Below are positions 1-5,403 of a DNA stretch of 8,162 bases, in pieces (positions within the stretch are counted from its first letter, which is position 1; each line of letters begins with the position of its first letter). Below the pieces are notes generated by a model. The model was not told the DNA's origin and searched no databases. It was given only the letters and a program-made list of their open reading frames with translations. The stretch is from Actinomycetota bacterium (GTDB lineage Bacteria > Actinomycetota > Humimicrobiia > Humimicrobiales > Humimicrobiaceae), in assembly GCA_023379515.1 (NCBI GenBank), contig JAMCQQ010000462.1:1-8162 (forward strand), read 5' to 3'. Both the position numbers and the translations under genes were made by a program.

Positions 1-167
1 GTATTTGTTTTGTTTTGCATTATTTAAAAGAATCTGTACAAAAAAACAATAAAATTATATAAAATATAAATCCTTATAAAAATATTTAGTCATGAATTCA
101 TTAAGGAAGGAACATGTCGCTAATAAATTTAAAAGATCTTTTAAATAATGCAAAACAAAACAAATAC
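1..167. repeat. Perfect 30-bp inverted repeat (arms 1-30 and 138-167)
   Basis: Bases 1-30 are the exact reverse complement of 138-167, and a few further bases match if one base is gapped. The right arm lies inside the aldolase coding sequence (about codons 9-18), and the 107-nt spacer holds its ribosome site and start. An inverted copy of coding sequence placed exactly at the first base of the window is most simply an amplification or assembly fold-back at a contig end, so bases 1-30 may not be genuine upstream DNA. A natural hairpin that would mask the start codon is the less likely alternative. Confidence 0.9.
35..63 (+). promoter_or_regulatory. Possible sigma-70-type promoter for the aldolase gene
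   Basis: TGTACA (35-40) and TATAAA (58-63) are separated by 17 bases. The -10 is good and the -35 matches TTGACA at four of six positions. The predicted start, near 70, would give a leader of about 43 nt. Such matches arise easily in AT-rich DNA, so this is tentative. Confidence 0.35.
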
Positions 168-1133
168 GCCGTCGGGGCCTTTAATATAACAAATCTTGCC
201 AGCATAGATTATATTGTTGATGCTGCAAAAGAACAGCAGTCACCAATTATTCTGCAGGTTGCTGAAATCCATCTCAGATATTTTGCTCTTGAGGATATTG
301 CTCCGGCAATTATAAGTGCTGCAAAAAAAGTGGACATTCCCATATGTGTAAACCTTGATCATGGTCTTAATTTTCAAACAATTATACGTGCAATCAGGGC
401 AGGATTTACCTCAGTAATGTATGACGGAAGCGTGCATCCAATTGATGAAAATATTCAAACAACTAAGGAAATTGTAAAGATTGCCAAAAGTGTTGGGGTT
501 AGCGTTGAAGGAGAAATAGGACATGTCGGGGGCGCTGAATCAGTCGGTGACATCTTAAAAGAAGGCAGCGTAGCCAATAAAGAATTATTTACTACGGTCG
601 AAGATGCTGTCAGATTTTATAATGAAACAGGAATTGATGCACTTGCGGTTGCAATCGGTAATGTTCACGGCTTTTATAAAGGAGAGCCCGAACTTGATTT
701 TGACAGGCTTACCAAAATAAGAGATGCAGTGCCGCTGCCGCTGGTATTGCATGGCGGTTCAGGCATCTCGGATGAGGATTTTAAAAAAGCAGTAAGTTTG
801 GGTATATGTAAAATTAATTTTTATACCCAGGCATCAGTTGCTGCTATGAATGAAATTAAAAAATATCTTAAGGAGTATCCTGATGCAACCAGTTTCCCTG
901 ATTTAATTGTCAAAGGTATGGAAGGATTTAAAGCTGCGGTCAAAGAAAGGTTGGAAGTTTTCGGGAGCAAGGGAATGTGCGCCCCTGAAAAAACTTTATG
1001 TTTTTTTTGTGAAGACAGAACATGCGGTTTTTCTGACCCCAGATTCAAACCATCTGCCCAGACTGTTTCTTACAATAACCTGATTGAAAAAATATCCAGA
1101 GAAGTTATTTCAAATATTAGACATGATTTGTAA
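114..1133 (+). CDS. Class II (zinc) fructose/ketose-bisphosphate aldolase with Cys-rich C-terminal extension
   Basis: Cytosolic metal-dependent TIM-barrel aldolase (Fba/Gat/Kba family) that reversibly joins dihydroxyacetone phosphate to an aldehyde such as glyceraldehyde 3-phosphate. The family motifs are visible: NLDHG (catalytic D82, zinc ligand H83), YDGS near 103-106, EGEIGHVGG with E134, GNVHG with zinc ligand H185, and LHGGSG with zinc ligand H213. The start is supported by an AAGGAAGG ribosome site 4 nt upstream. The usual late substrate-site motif (K-I/V-N-V-D/A-T) is KINFYT here, so fructose 1,6-bisphosphate versus another ketose phosphate is left open. At 339 residues it is about 50 longer than the usual 280-290. 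The extension carries C289, C296, C299 and C304 (C-X2-C-X4-C preceded by C-X6), which could bind a metal or sense redox state. It stands alone and converges on vapC with a 5-nt gap and no evident terminator. Confidence 0.9.
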   Translation: MSLINLKDLLNNAKQNKYAVGAFNITNLASIDYIVDAAKEQQSPIILQVAEIHLRYFALEDIAPAIISAAKKVDIPICVNLDHGLNFQTIIRAIRAGFTSVMYDGSVHPIDENIQTTKEIVKIAKSVGVSVEGEIGHVGGAESVGDILKEGSVANKELFTTVEDAVRFYNETGIDALAVAIGNVHGFYKGEPELDFDRLTKIRDAVPLPLVLHGGSGISDEDFKKAVSLGICKINFYTQASVAAMNEIKKYLKEYPDATSFPDLIVKGMEGFKAAVKERLEVFGSKGMCAPEKTLCFFCEDRTCGFSDPRFKPSAQTVSYNNLIEKISREVISNIRHDL

Positions 1134-1138
1134 TAATT

Positions 1139-1543
1139 TTAATTTATCCAATCTTCAATTTGAAGTATTTTTATTCTTTTAAAATGCCTGATATTGCCAG
1201 TAATAAGTTTTAGATCATTTGCAATCGCTATCGAAGCTACCTGTAAATCCATACTTGAAATTATCTCTCCCTGTTTTTCAAGCTCTGCTCTTATTTTTCC
1301 ATAATAAAATGCAGCGCCACTATCAAAAGATAGGATATTCACTAAAGGAAGAAGTACTTTTTTTAATTGTTCCATATGATAGGCTGAATCTTTACTCTTA
1401 AAGGCTCCGTAAACTATTTCCCCTACTGTAATTGCAGATATGAATTGATCCTCTCTATTAATTCCGGAAATCTTATCAATTAATTTTTTGGAAGGACTTT
1501 TTTTTAAAATATTTGTTATTGTATCCGTATCAAAAAGATACAT
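1139..1543 (-). CDS. vapC: VapC-type PIN-domain ribonuclease toxin
   Basis: A 134-residue PIN-domain protein, the normal size for a VapC toxin, which cleaves RNA (often initiator tRNA or rRNA) with Mg2+ when not held by its antitoxin. The acidic site is visible: D5 in MYLFDTDT, E42 in VGEIVYG and D99 in SSMDLQVASIA, followed by the family's TGNIRHF motif at 116-121. The start overlaps the antitoxin stop by 14 nt, so translation is probably coupled. An AGGGAAG ribosome site lies just upstream inside the antitoxin gene. The C-terminus is complete and nothing looks damaged, so the toxin should be active. The specific RNA target cannot be read from the sequence. Confidence 0.88.
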   Translation of the reverse strand: MYLFDTDTITNILKKSPSKKLIDKISGINREDQFISAITVGEIVYGAFKSKDSAYHMEQLKKVLLPLVNILSFDSGAAFYYGKIRAELEKQGEIISSMDLQVASIAIANDLKLITGNIRHFKRIKILQIEDWIN

Positions 1544-1868
1544 TTCTTCCCTGTTCTTTGGAACGTTTATTATAAATTTTTTTAATTTCCGATTTTATTT
1601 CATCAAAATTTTCCCATTTTCCTATGGCCCGGCTAAGACCGCTAGACGCTGATTCCCGTTTCAATCTTTTAACGTCTTCAAGAGATATCAATCCTGCAAT
1701 AGGCTTTCCCCTTTTTGTAATAATCAATTTTTCATTTGCAAAAGCCACCCGGGAAATATATTCAGAAAAGTTACTTTTTGCTTCGGCTACAGAAACTCTG
1801 CCAGTCTCTTTAAAATTATATTCCGCATTGGATTTATTTGGTTTATTGGATTTATTGGGTTTATTCAT
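1530..1868 (-). CDS. Phd/YefM-family antitoxin of the VapC toxin
   Basis: A 112-residue antitoxin. Residues about 24-70 form the Phd/YefM DNA-binding fold, recognisable by VSVAEAKSNFSEYISRV followed by the strand and turn IITKRGKPIAGLISLEDV. The charged tail (about 85-112) is the usual flexible segment that wraps around and blocks the toxin. The antitoxin-toxin complex of such pairs normally represses its own promoter. Residues 2-13 are a repeated N-K-P/S tripeptide encoded by a tandem 9-bp repeat, which is not part of the fold. No later in-frame ATG lies before the domain, so this start is kept although its ribosome site is weak. It is the first gene of a two-gene operon. Confidence 0.85.
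   Translation of the reverse strand: MNKPNKSNKPNKSNAEYNFKETGRVSVAEAKSNFSEYISRVAFANEKLIITKRGKPIAGLISLEDVKRLKRESASSGLSRAIGKWENFDEIKSEIKKIYNKRSKEQGRNVSF
1830..1865 (-). repeat. Four in-frame 9-bp tandem repeats at the antitoxin N-terminus
   Basis: Four adjacent copies of a 9-bp unit follow the start codon. On the coding strand they read AATAAACCC, AATAAATCC, AATAAACCA and AATAAATCC, which also makes two 18-bp copies differing at one base. They encode Asn-Lys-Pro and Asn-Lys-Ser alternately. Because the unit is a multiple of three, copy-number change would lengthen or shorten the N-terminal tail without breaking the frame. Confidence 0.9.
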
Positions 1869-1931
1869 TTGGTTCTTTCGTATAATAAGATAATAAATTT
1901 TATTATAATATTTGTAAAGTTTTCAAATATC

Positions 1932-1962
1932 AAGTTAGTTATTATGACATAATGACTAACTT
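1932..1962. promoter_or_regulatory. 31-bp palindrome, probable autoregulatory operator
   Basis: The arms 1932-1946 and 1948-1962 are reverse complements except at one position and flank a single central A (1947). The half-site reads AAGTTAGTTATTATG. The palindrome begins essentially at the predicted start of transcription of the antitoxin-toxin operon, where a bound antitoxin-toxin complex would block transcription. Neither strand has a T run after it, so it is not a typical terminator. Operator function is inferred from position and from the family's known autoregulation. Confidence 0.55.
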
Positions 1963-1969
1963 TAAAAAT

Positions 1970-1998
1970 ACTATAAGATATTTCATTTAAGTTGTCAA
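1970..1998 (-). promoter_or_regulatory. Predicted promoter of the toxin-antitoxin operon
   Basis: On the minus strand a perfect -35 TTGACA (1998-1993) is followed after 17 bases by TATAGT (1975-1970), one mismatch from the -10 consensus. The predicted start, near 1963, gives a leader of about 95 nt before the antitoxin. The -35 sits inside the small palindrome AAGTTGTCAACTT (1989-2001). Confidence 0.65.
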
Positions 1999-2008
1999 CT
2001 TTTTATAC

Positions 2009-2037
2009 TCAAAAATTAAAGTTCAGTTAAATTTTGA
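2009..2037 (-). terminator. Weak hairpin downstream of the radical SAM gene
   Basis: TCAAAATTTAA and TTAATTTTTGA (minus strand) can pair at 10 of 11 positions around a 7-nt loop, about 22 nt after the radical SAM stop. The stem is almost entirely A/T and has no following T run apart from the Ts in its own arm, so it is only a candidate end for the cassette transcript. Confidence 0.25.
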
Positions 2038-2058
2038 TTGATGGTATCCCGCAGTTTT

Positions 2059-3438
2059 TCAGGTAAGGAATTTTTGAAGTATTTTTTCTCCCCTATATTT
2101 GAAAAAGGTGTCAAGGACCTCCTGATAGTTTTCACATACAGGATGCAGGCTATCTTTATAAATTAATATTGATGAATACGGGCAGCCTCCCCCGCAGATT
2201 GGTGAAAACCTGCATTCCTGGCATTCCTTTAAATTTGTTATATTTCTCTCTGTCCACATTTTTATTTGATCTTCGAAAAAAATCAGGTCGGGGTAAAATT
2301 TACCTATAGCGGTGTTCGTAATGCCTATGGATTCGGGGCAGGTATAGATGTAACCATCCGGGCATAATATATATAACTCTATTAAATTACTTTCGCAATT
2401 AAAATACCTTGGTGAAACATTTTCAGCACCGTTTAAAATATCAAGTATATGCCTGAGTGGTTTAAATAAATAAAATGTTAAAACATCTTCCAGATGAGGA
2501 TAATCATCATAGATCTCAATTAATTTTTCAAGAAGCATATGATCAGGAACTATAGGATCATGGCATTCCAGACTGCTGTGATCCGTAACTTTTGAGGGTT
2601 GTATCTTAAAATTAGGATATTCAAACCATTTCATCTTATCAATAAATTCATACAAATGAGGCAGGTATTCTATATTTTCCATGTCAATATTAATCCTGGC
2701 ATTTGTATTGATCCCGTTTACAACAAGTGAATTGATACTTTCGGTTATATTTTTAAAACTGCCTTTACCCGAATAAAACTTTCTTCTTTTATCATGAATA
2801 AAATCAGGGCCGTCAAGCGTAATCTGCAGCATTTCCACATTTGATTTTACAGGTTTTAAGATATCAATGAACTCTTTTGCCATAACGCCGTTGGTAATGA
2901 TTGAAATCTTTATATTTTGCTCACTTGCAAATTTAAGAATCCTGCCAACCATTTGTTTTGTCCCTGTAAGTAGAGGTTCGCCCCCAAAAAGTTCTATGGA
3001 GCTGACATTCCTGCCATTATTCTTTGGTATTTCTTTAATAGTGTTTATAGCATAATTATACAGTTCATCGCTCATAAATTTATCCGATTTTTTTGTAAGG
3101 TCTTTTTCAAAACAGTAGGAACATTTCAGATTACAATTAAAAGTCGGGCAAAATACAAACTTAATCGGTCTGTTTTTTAATTTTTTTTTAAAATTTTCAA
3201 ATAATTCATTGAAAAGCTTATTTTCAGCATCAGGCTCTTTATAATAATATCCTCTCTCAATTAATGTTGAGAGAGGATATTCATCAGAATTTTCATTCAT
3301 GTTCAGTTTATCTCCAGGTAATTTATCCATAGTATTATTATCTATAATATCCAGGGCCCCGGTCAGTAAATTATTCATAATTGAATGTTCTGAATTTATT
3401 TTATAGTGATAATTATACTTGCTGGGAAAAAAATTCAT
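2059..3438 (-). CDS. Radical SAM/SPASM protein, probable RiPP peptide maturase
   Basis: A 459-residue enzyme. Radical SAM motif C102-X3-C106-X2-C109 (CNLKCSYC) binds the 4Fe-4S cluster that cleaves S-adenosylmethionine, and GGEP at 152-155 is the SAM-binding motif. The C-terminal SPASM region is complete: C348-X13-G362-X4-C367, then C406-X2-C409-X5-C415-X3-C419 and C435, enough for two auxiliary clusters. SPASM proteins of this size mainly modify ribosomal peptides (thioether, C-C or C-O crosslinks, epimers) or activate sulfatases. No sulfatase is nearby, and the N-terminus (SKYNYHYKI through MNNLLTGALDI) resembles the leader-binding end of peptide maturases, so a peptide substrate is inferred. 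The start lies 2 nt after the stop of the short peptide gene and has no strong ribosome site of its own, so translation is probably coupled. It is the last gene of the cassette, and a perfect hairpin lies in codons 53-64. The bond it forms cannot be deduced. Confidence 0.85.
   Translation of the reverse strand: MNFFPSKYNYHYKINSEHSIMNNLLTGALDIIDNNTMDKLPGDKLNMNENSDEYPLSTLIERGYYYKEPDAENKLFNELFENFKKKLKNRPIKFVFCPTFNCNLKCSYCFEKDLTKKSDKFMSDELYNYAINTIKEIPKNNGRNVSSIELFGGEPLLTGTKQMVGRILKFASEQNIKISIITNGVMAKEFIDILKPVKSNVEMLQITLDGPDFIHDKRRKFYSGKGSFKNITESINSLVVNGINTNARINIDMENIEYLPHLYEFIDKMKWFEYPNFKIQPSKVTDHSSLECHDPIVPDHMLLEKLIEIYDDYPHLEDVLTFYLFKPLRHILDILNGAENVSPRYFNCESNLIELYILCPDGYIYTCPESIGITNTAIGKFYPDLIFFEDQIKMWTERNITNLKECQECRFSPICGGGCPYSSILIYKDSLHPVCENYQEVLDTFFKYRGEKILQKFLT
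3246..3281. repeat. Perfect 15-bp stem with 6-nt loop inside the radical SAM gene
   Basis: The arms 3246-3260 and 3267-3281 are exact reverse complements (AATATCCTCTCTCAA on the plus strand) around loop TTAATG. The stem is about 40% G+C and should be stable in the mRNA. It falls about 155-190 nt into the coding sequence, encoding the segment from EYPLS to IERGY. There is no U run after it, so it is not an intrinsic terminator. It could set relative expression of peptide and maturase, act as an RNA-processing site, or bind a regulator. Confidence 0.8.
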
Positions 3439-3493
3439 TTTTATACATTAAATATCCAGCACCAAAACCAGCAACACATAATACCTGCTTCAT
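3413..3493 (-). CDS. Alternative overlapping small ORF (26 aa, membrane-like)
   Basis: In the +1 frame relative to the 38-aa ORF, an ATG at 3493 opens MKQVLCVAGFGAGYLMYK followed by a short polar tail. This is a plausible single hydrophobic segment with GxG-type packing, and its one Cys is at residue 6. The frame is open upstream for about 20 more codons but without a start. It has no ribosome site at proper spacing (AAGGAG is 16 nt away), and it overlaps the maturase start by 26 nt. Removing one base in the AAAA run at 3502-3505 would join the Lys-rich leader of the 38-aa ORF to this tail, giving a peptide of about 47 residues. It is therefore either the true peptide C-terminus behind an indel, a frameshift product, or chance. 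Confidence 0.25.
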   Translation of the reverse strand: MKQVLCVAGFGAGYLMYKNEFFSQQV

Positions 3494-3557
3494 ATCGCAT
3501 CGTTTTAAACTCCTTATCTTTGTTCCAGAGTTTGTTTGTTTTGTTGATTGGAATCAT
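3441..3557 (-). CDS. Candidate radical-SAM precursor peptide (38 aa, Cys/Trp-rich tail)
   Basis: A 38-codon frame directly ahead of the maturase. It has the best ribosome site in the cassette (GGGAGGT, 6 nt before the ATG) and its TAA stops 2 nt before the maturase start, so the two are positioned for coupled translation. Residues 1-25 are hydrophilic and Lys-rich (MIPINKTNKLWNKDKEFK...), like a leader. Residues 27-38 read MCCWFWCWIFNV, three Cys and three Trp in a short tail of the type radical SAM enzymes crosslink. An internal ATG at residue 20 also has a site (AAGGAG, 9 nt). Caution: the +1 frame through the same tail encodes a natural-looking Gly-rich segment (see 3413-3493), and in that case the Trp/Cys run would be an out-of-frame reading of Gly/Ala codons. 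No family was recognised. Confidence 0.5.
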   Translation of the reverse strand: MIPINKTNKLWNKDKEFKTMRYEAGIMCCWFWCWIFNV

Positions 3558-3563
3558 TTTTAT

Positions 3564-3570
3564 ACCTCCC
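3564..3570 (-). promoter_or_regulatory. Strong ribosome binding site of the short peptide gene
   Basis: GGGAGGT on the minus strand ends 6 nt before the ATG at 3557. It is the strongest match to the anti-Shine-Dalgarno in this cassette, fitting a peptide made in excess over its maturase. The 101-nt gap between the M56 gene and this start holds no clear terminator or promoter. Confidence 0.7.
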
Positions 3571-3658
3571 TTCTTAATGATTTTTTAGTTCTTGCTACGG
3601 ATAGAAAAGTTTACTATTTATTTATCTATAAATCTTCCGAATGATGCAAAGAAAAATA

Positions 3659-4720
3659 TTACCTTAAAACAAAAATCAGATTACCTATCTTAAAAGTGAA
3701 AATTATCTGAACAAAAAGAAGCAAAATAAAAAGTAAGAGCATAAGAATCTTTGGAAATATTCTGCTATAAATTCTATTGATATCAGTGCTTGTTATTGAA
3801 TGAATTCTGTTTTCCAGCCTTTTCTGGCTGAAAATTCTGGTAAAAGAAAATGCTGAACTTGCAGCAGGTATCAGATGACTGTTTGGACCTAGAGTAAGTT
3901 TTAACTTTAATATTGAATTTAAAATATTACTTGCAATATTTTCTGCAGATTTTCCGGAATATTTGACAACTAACTGATCGCACGCCTTTTCCTGCTCGGA
4001 TCTTATCAGATAATATGCAATATAGGCAAAGGGATTGAAAAAATTCAAATCCTTGATAATAAGTGTTATCCAGCCAATCAGGTTATCTTTCCTTTTGATA
4101 TGGCATAACTCATGCTGAATTAAAGTTTCTTTTTCATTCTCATTTAAATGTTCGAACAATTTTGGAGATAAAACCAATGTGAATCTTCTCAGTCCGACAA
4201 TAAAAGGGGAAATATAAGTTTTATGGGTAAGGCTCACATCGGGGGAAGAAGTTTTTGTTTTGGCCGTAAAATTATCTATGATTTTATAAATATCCGGTAC
4301 TTCTTTTCTTCCCACTTTTTCCTCATATGCAAGCCTCCTGTAAAAAAGCGCCAGACTTACCCATCTTATAATTAGAAAAGTAAATATTGAAATCAGGATA
4401 ACAAGTCCTATTATATAATCAGTATTTGAAGTAAAAGTCGCAACTTCTTTTGTACTTTGATCAAATTTAATAATATTTGAAGGGTCAGGAAGTCTAAATC
4501 CTAATACACTCTTAGATAATTGTAAATAAATTTTATTTACATCTATTCTTTCAATGATTATTATAAAGGGTTTTATTAAAGGCAGTGTAAAAAACAGAAT
4601 TCTGATATTCGGGTCTTTTATCCTGAGAATGAATAAAAAGATCAGTGCTAATGTCAATACTACAAAACTGTCATAAATTATCGGTAAAAAATAATGCGCA
4701 ATTATATTCAGGAAAAACAT
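3659..4720 (-). CDS. M56-family (BlaR1/MecR1-like) membrane zinc metallopeptidase, no sensor domain
   Basis: A 353-residue integral membrane peptidase. Hydrophobic segments lie near residues 13-33, 40-57, 102-126 and 323-345. The protease domain lies between: FIVGLRRFTLVLSP at 173-186, the zinc motif H203-E-L-C-H207 followed by KRKDN, FNPFAY at 228-233, and the acidic third-ligand region EQEKACD at 242-248 (E242 or E244). In BlaR1/MecR1 this module cuts the cognate BlaI-type repressor after a signal is sensed. Here the protein ends after the last membrane helix and has no penicillin-binding sensor domain, so beta-lactam sensing is unlikely. It starts 24 nt after the BlaI-like gene and precedes the peptide and maturase. 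It could be the anti-repressor of the cassette, the protease that trims the modified peptide, or both. Confidence 0.87.
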   Translation of the reverse strand: MFFLNIIAHYFLPIIYDSFVVLTLALIFLFILRIKDPNIRILFFTLPLIKPFIIIIERIDVNKIYLQLSKSVLGFRLPDPSNIIKFDQSTKEVATFTSNTDYIIGLVILISIFTFLIIRWVSLALFYRRLAYEEKVGRKEVPDIYKIIDNFTAKTKTSSPDVSLTHKTYISPFIVGLRRFTLVLSPKLFEHLNENEKETLIQHELCHIKRKDNLIGWITLIIKDLNFFNPFAYIAYYLIRSEQEKACDQLVVKYSGKSAENIASNILNSILKLKLTLGPNSHLIPAASSAFSFTRIFSQKRLENRIHSITSTDINRIYSRIFPKILMLLLFILLLFVQIIFTFKIGNLIFVLR

Positions 4721-4744
4721 AGATATTCCAGTTAAATTTCATTC

Positions 4745-5184
4745 TTATTTTTTTATTTTTAATTCATCCAATAACCTATTTATTTTTTCCACCGGAACAT
4801 CTTCAACAGCAGATAGAAATTTATAAATAAGTTCTTTCGATGACTTATCAAGCAGCTTTTCGGCAACAGACCCTATTATATTTCTTGAAAGTGATCTACT
4901 GTTAATTGCAGCGGAATAAATGAAAGTTTTGTTGCTCCTGTCCTGTTTTAATAGACCCTTTTCTGCAAGTGTAGCCATTGTAGCCATGACTGTGGTATAA
5001 GGTATAAAACCTGATTCTTTTTCTCCATTTCCCTTTTTAACATTAATTCATGAACTTCCCGCACAGAAGCATTGTCTATTGCCCACATTATCTTCATTAT
5101 TTCCGTTTCAAGATCACTTATGCTGTTTACTTTTTTTATGCCAAATTCCTCTGAAAGCTCTTTTGTTTTTTTAATTTTTACCAT
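4745..5184 (-). CDS. BlaI/MecI-family transcriptional repressor, frameshifted
   Basis: Two overlapping frames (5184-4948 and 4987-4745) together make a normal-length BlaI/MecI winged-helix repressor. The first gives ISDLETEIMKIMWAIDNASVREVHELMLKR (helices 1-2, residues about 22-51) and breaks at MEKK. The second continues with ESGFIPYTTVMATMATLAEKG (recognition helix), the wing KQDRSNKTFIYSAAI and the C-terminal dimerisation helices, about 145 residues in all. The break is at an A5 run (plus-strand T5 at 5018-5022), and one more A, or a -1 slip, restores the reading. The zero-frame product stops at 78 residues and lacks most of the recognition helix. The local G-AAA-AAG with a GGG-containing stretch 7 nt upstream is a weak slippery site, so programmed frameshifting, real mutation and homopolymer error all remain open. 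The start has AGAGGGG 9 nt upstream. The likely role is repression of its own operon, relieved by the adjacent M56 peptidase. Confidence 0.8.
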
Positions 5185-5215
5185 AAATTTAATCCCCTCT
5201 AATTTAATTTGTCTT

Positions 5216-5229
5216 TTATTATATAATAA
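5216..5229. promoter_or_regulatory. 14-bp AT palindrome over the cassette -10, possible BlaI-type operator
   Basis: TTATTATATAATAA is a perfect palindrome covering the -10 box. BlaI-type repressors bind dyads overlapping their promoters, so the position fits, but the known TACA/TGTA half-sites are absent and an A/T-only palindrome is weak evidence in this base composition. Confidence 0.3.
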
Positions 5230-5245
5230 CTTAGAAATAAATCAA
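5218..5245 (-). promoter_or_regulatory. Predicted promoter of the BlaI-M56-peptide-radical SAM cassette
   Basis: On the minus strand TTGATT (5245-5240) and a consensus TATAAT (5223-5218) are separated by 16 bases. The predicted start, near 5211, gives a leader of about 27 nt to the BlaI-like gene. It is the only convincing promoter seen for the cassette. Confidence 0.55.
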
Positions 5246-5276
5246 ACATTTATAGTATAGAATTATATAGTTGTTT

Positions 5277-5305
5277 TTGACAAATTTTTTATTTTATGCT
5301 ATTAA
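5277..5305 (+). promoter_or_regulatory. Strong extended -10 promoter for the GAF-HD-GYP gene
   Basis: A perfect TTGACA (5277-5282) is followed after 17 bases by TATTAA (5300-5305), with TG one base upstream of the -10 (TGCTATTAA). The predicted start, near 5312, leaves a leader of about 90 nt. That leader contains a short dyad TACTT-N6-AAGTA (5338-5353). The divergent 219-bp region to the BlaI-like gene is thus accounted for by two opposing promoters. Confidence 0.65.
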
Positions 5306-5403
5306 ATAGATAGTTAATACAAACTTTTTAAATAAACTACTTATACAAAAGTAATATATGTTAAAAATTTTAAAATATCAATAAGATTTTTTTATTAAAA
5401 CTA

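Noticed and set aside
1890..1918. Second promoter TTTACA-N17-TATTAT nearer the antitoxin
   Set aside because: Reasonable boxes, but in an almost pure A/T stretch; the upstream TTGACA-N17-TATAGT with the adjoining palindrome is the better candidate.
3381..3644. Plus-strand open frame opposite the peptide gene and maturase start
   Set aside because: No ribosome site and no recognisable domain; it is the complement of better supported minus-strand genes.
3810..3834. Bulged inverted repeat inside the M56 gene
   Set aside because: Only 5 plus 4 pairs around an extra C; compatible with chance in coding sequence.
3659..5184. Beta-lactam resistance regulators (blaI-blaR1 or mecI-mecR1)
   Set aside because: The families match, but the peptidase lacks the penicillin-sensing domain and no beta-lactamase or penicillin-binding protein gene is adjacent, so resistance symbols were not assigned.
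5338..5353. TACTT-N6-AAGTA dyad as a separate operator feature
   Set aside because: The arms are only 5 bp in a very A/T-rich leader; mentioned within the promoter entry but not called separately.
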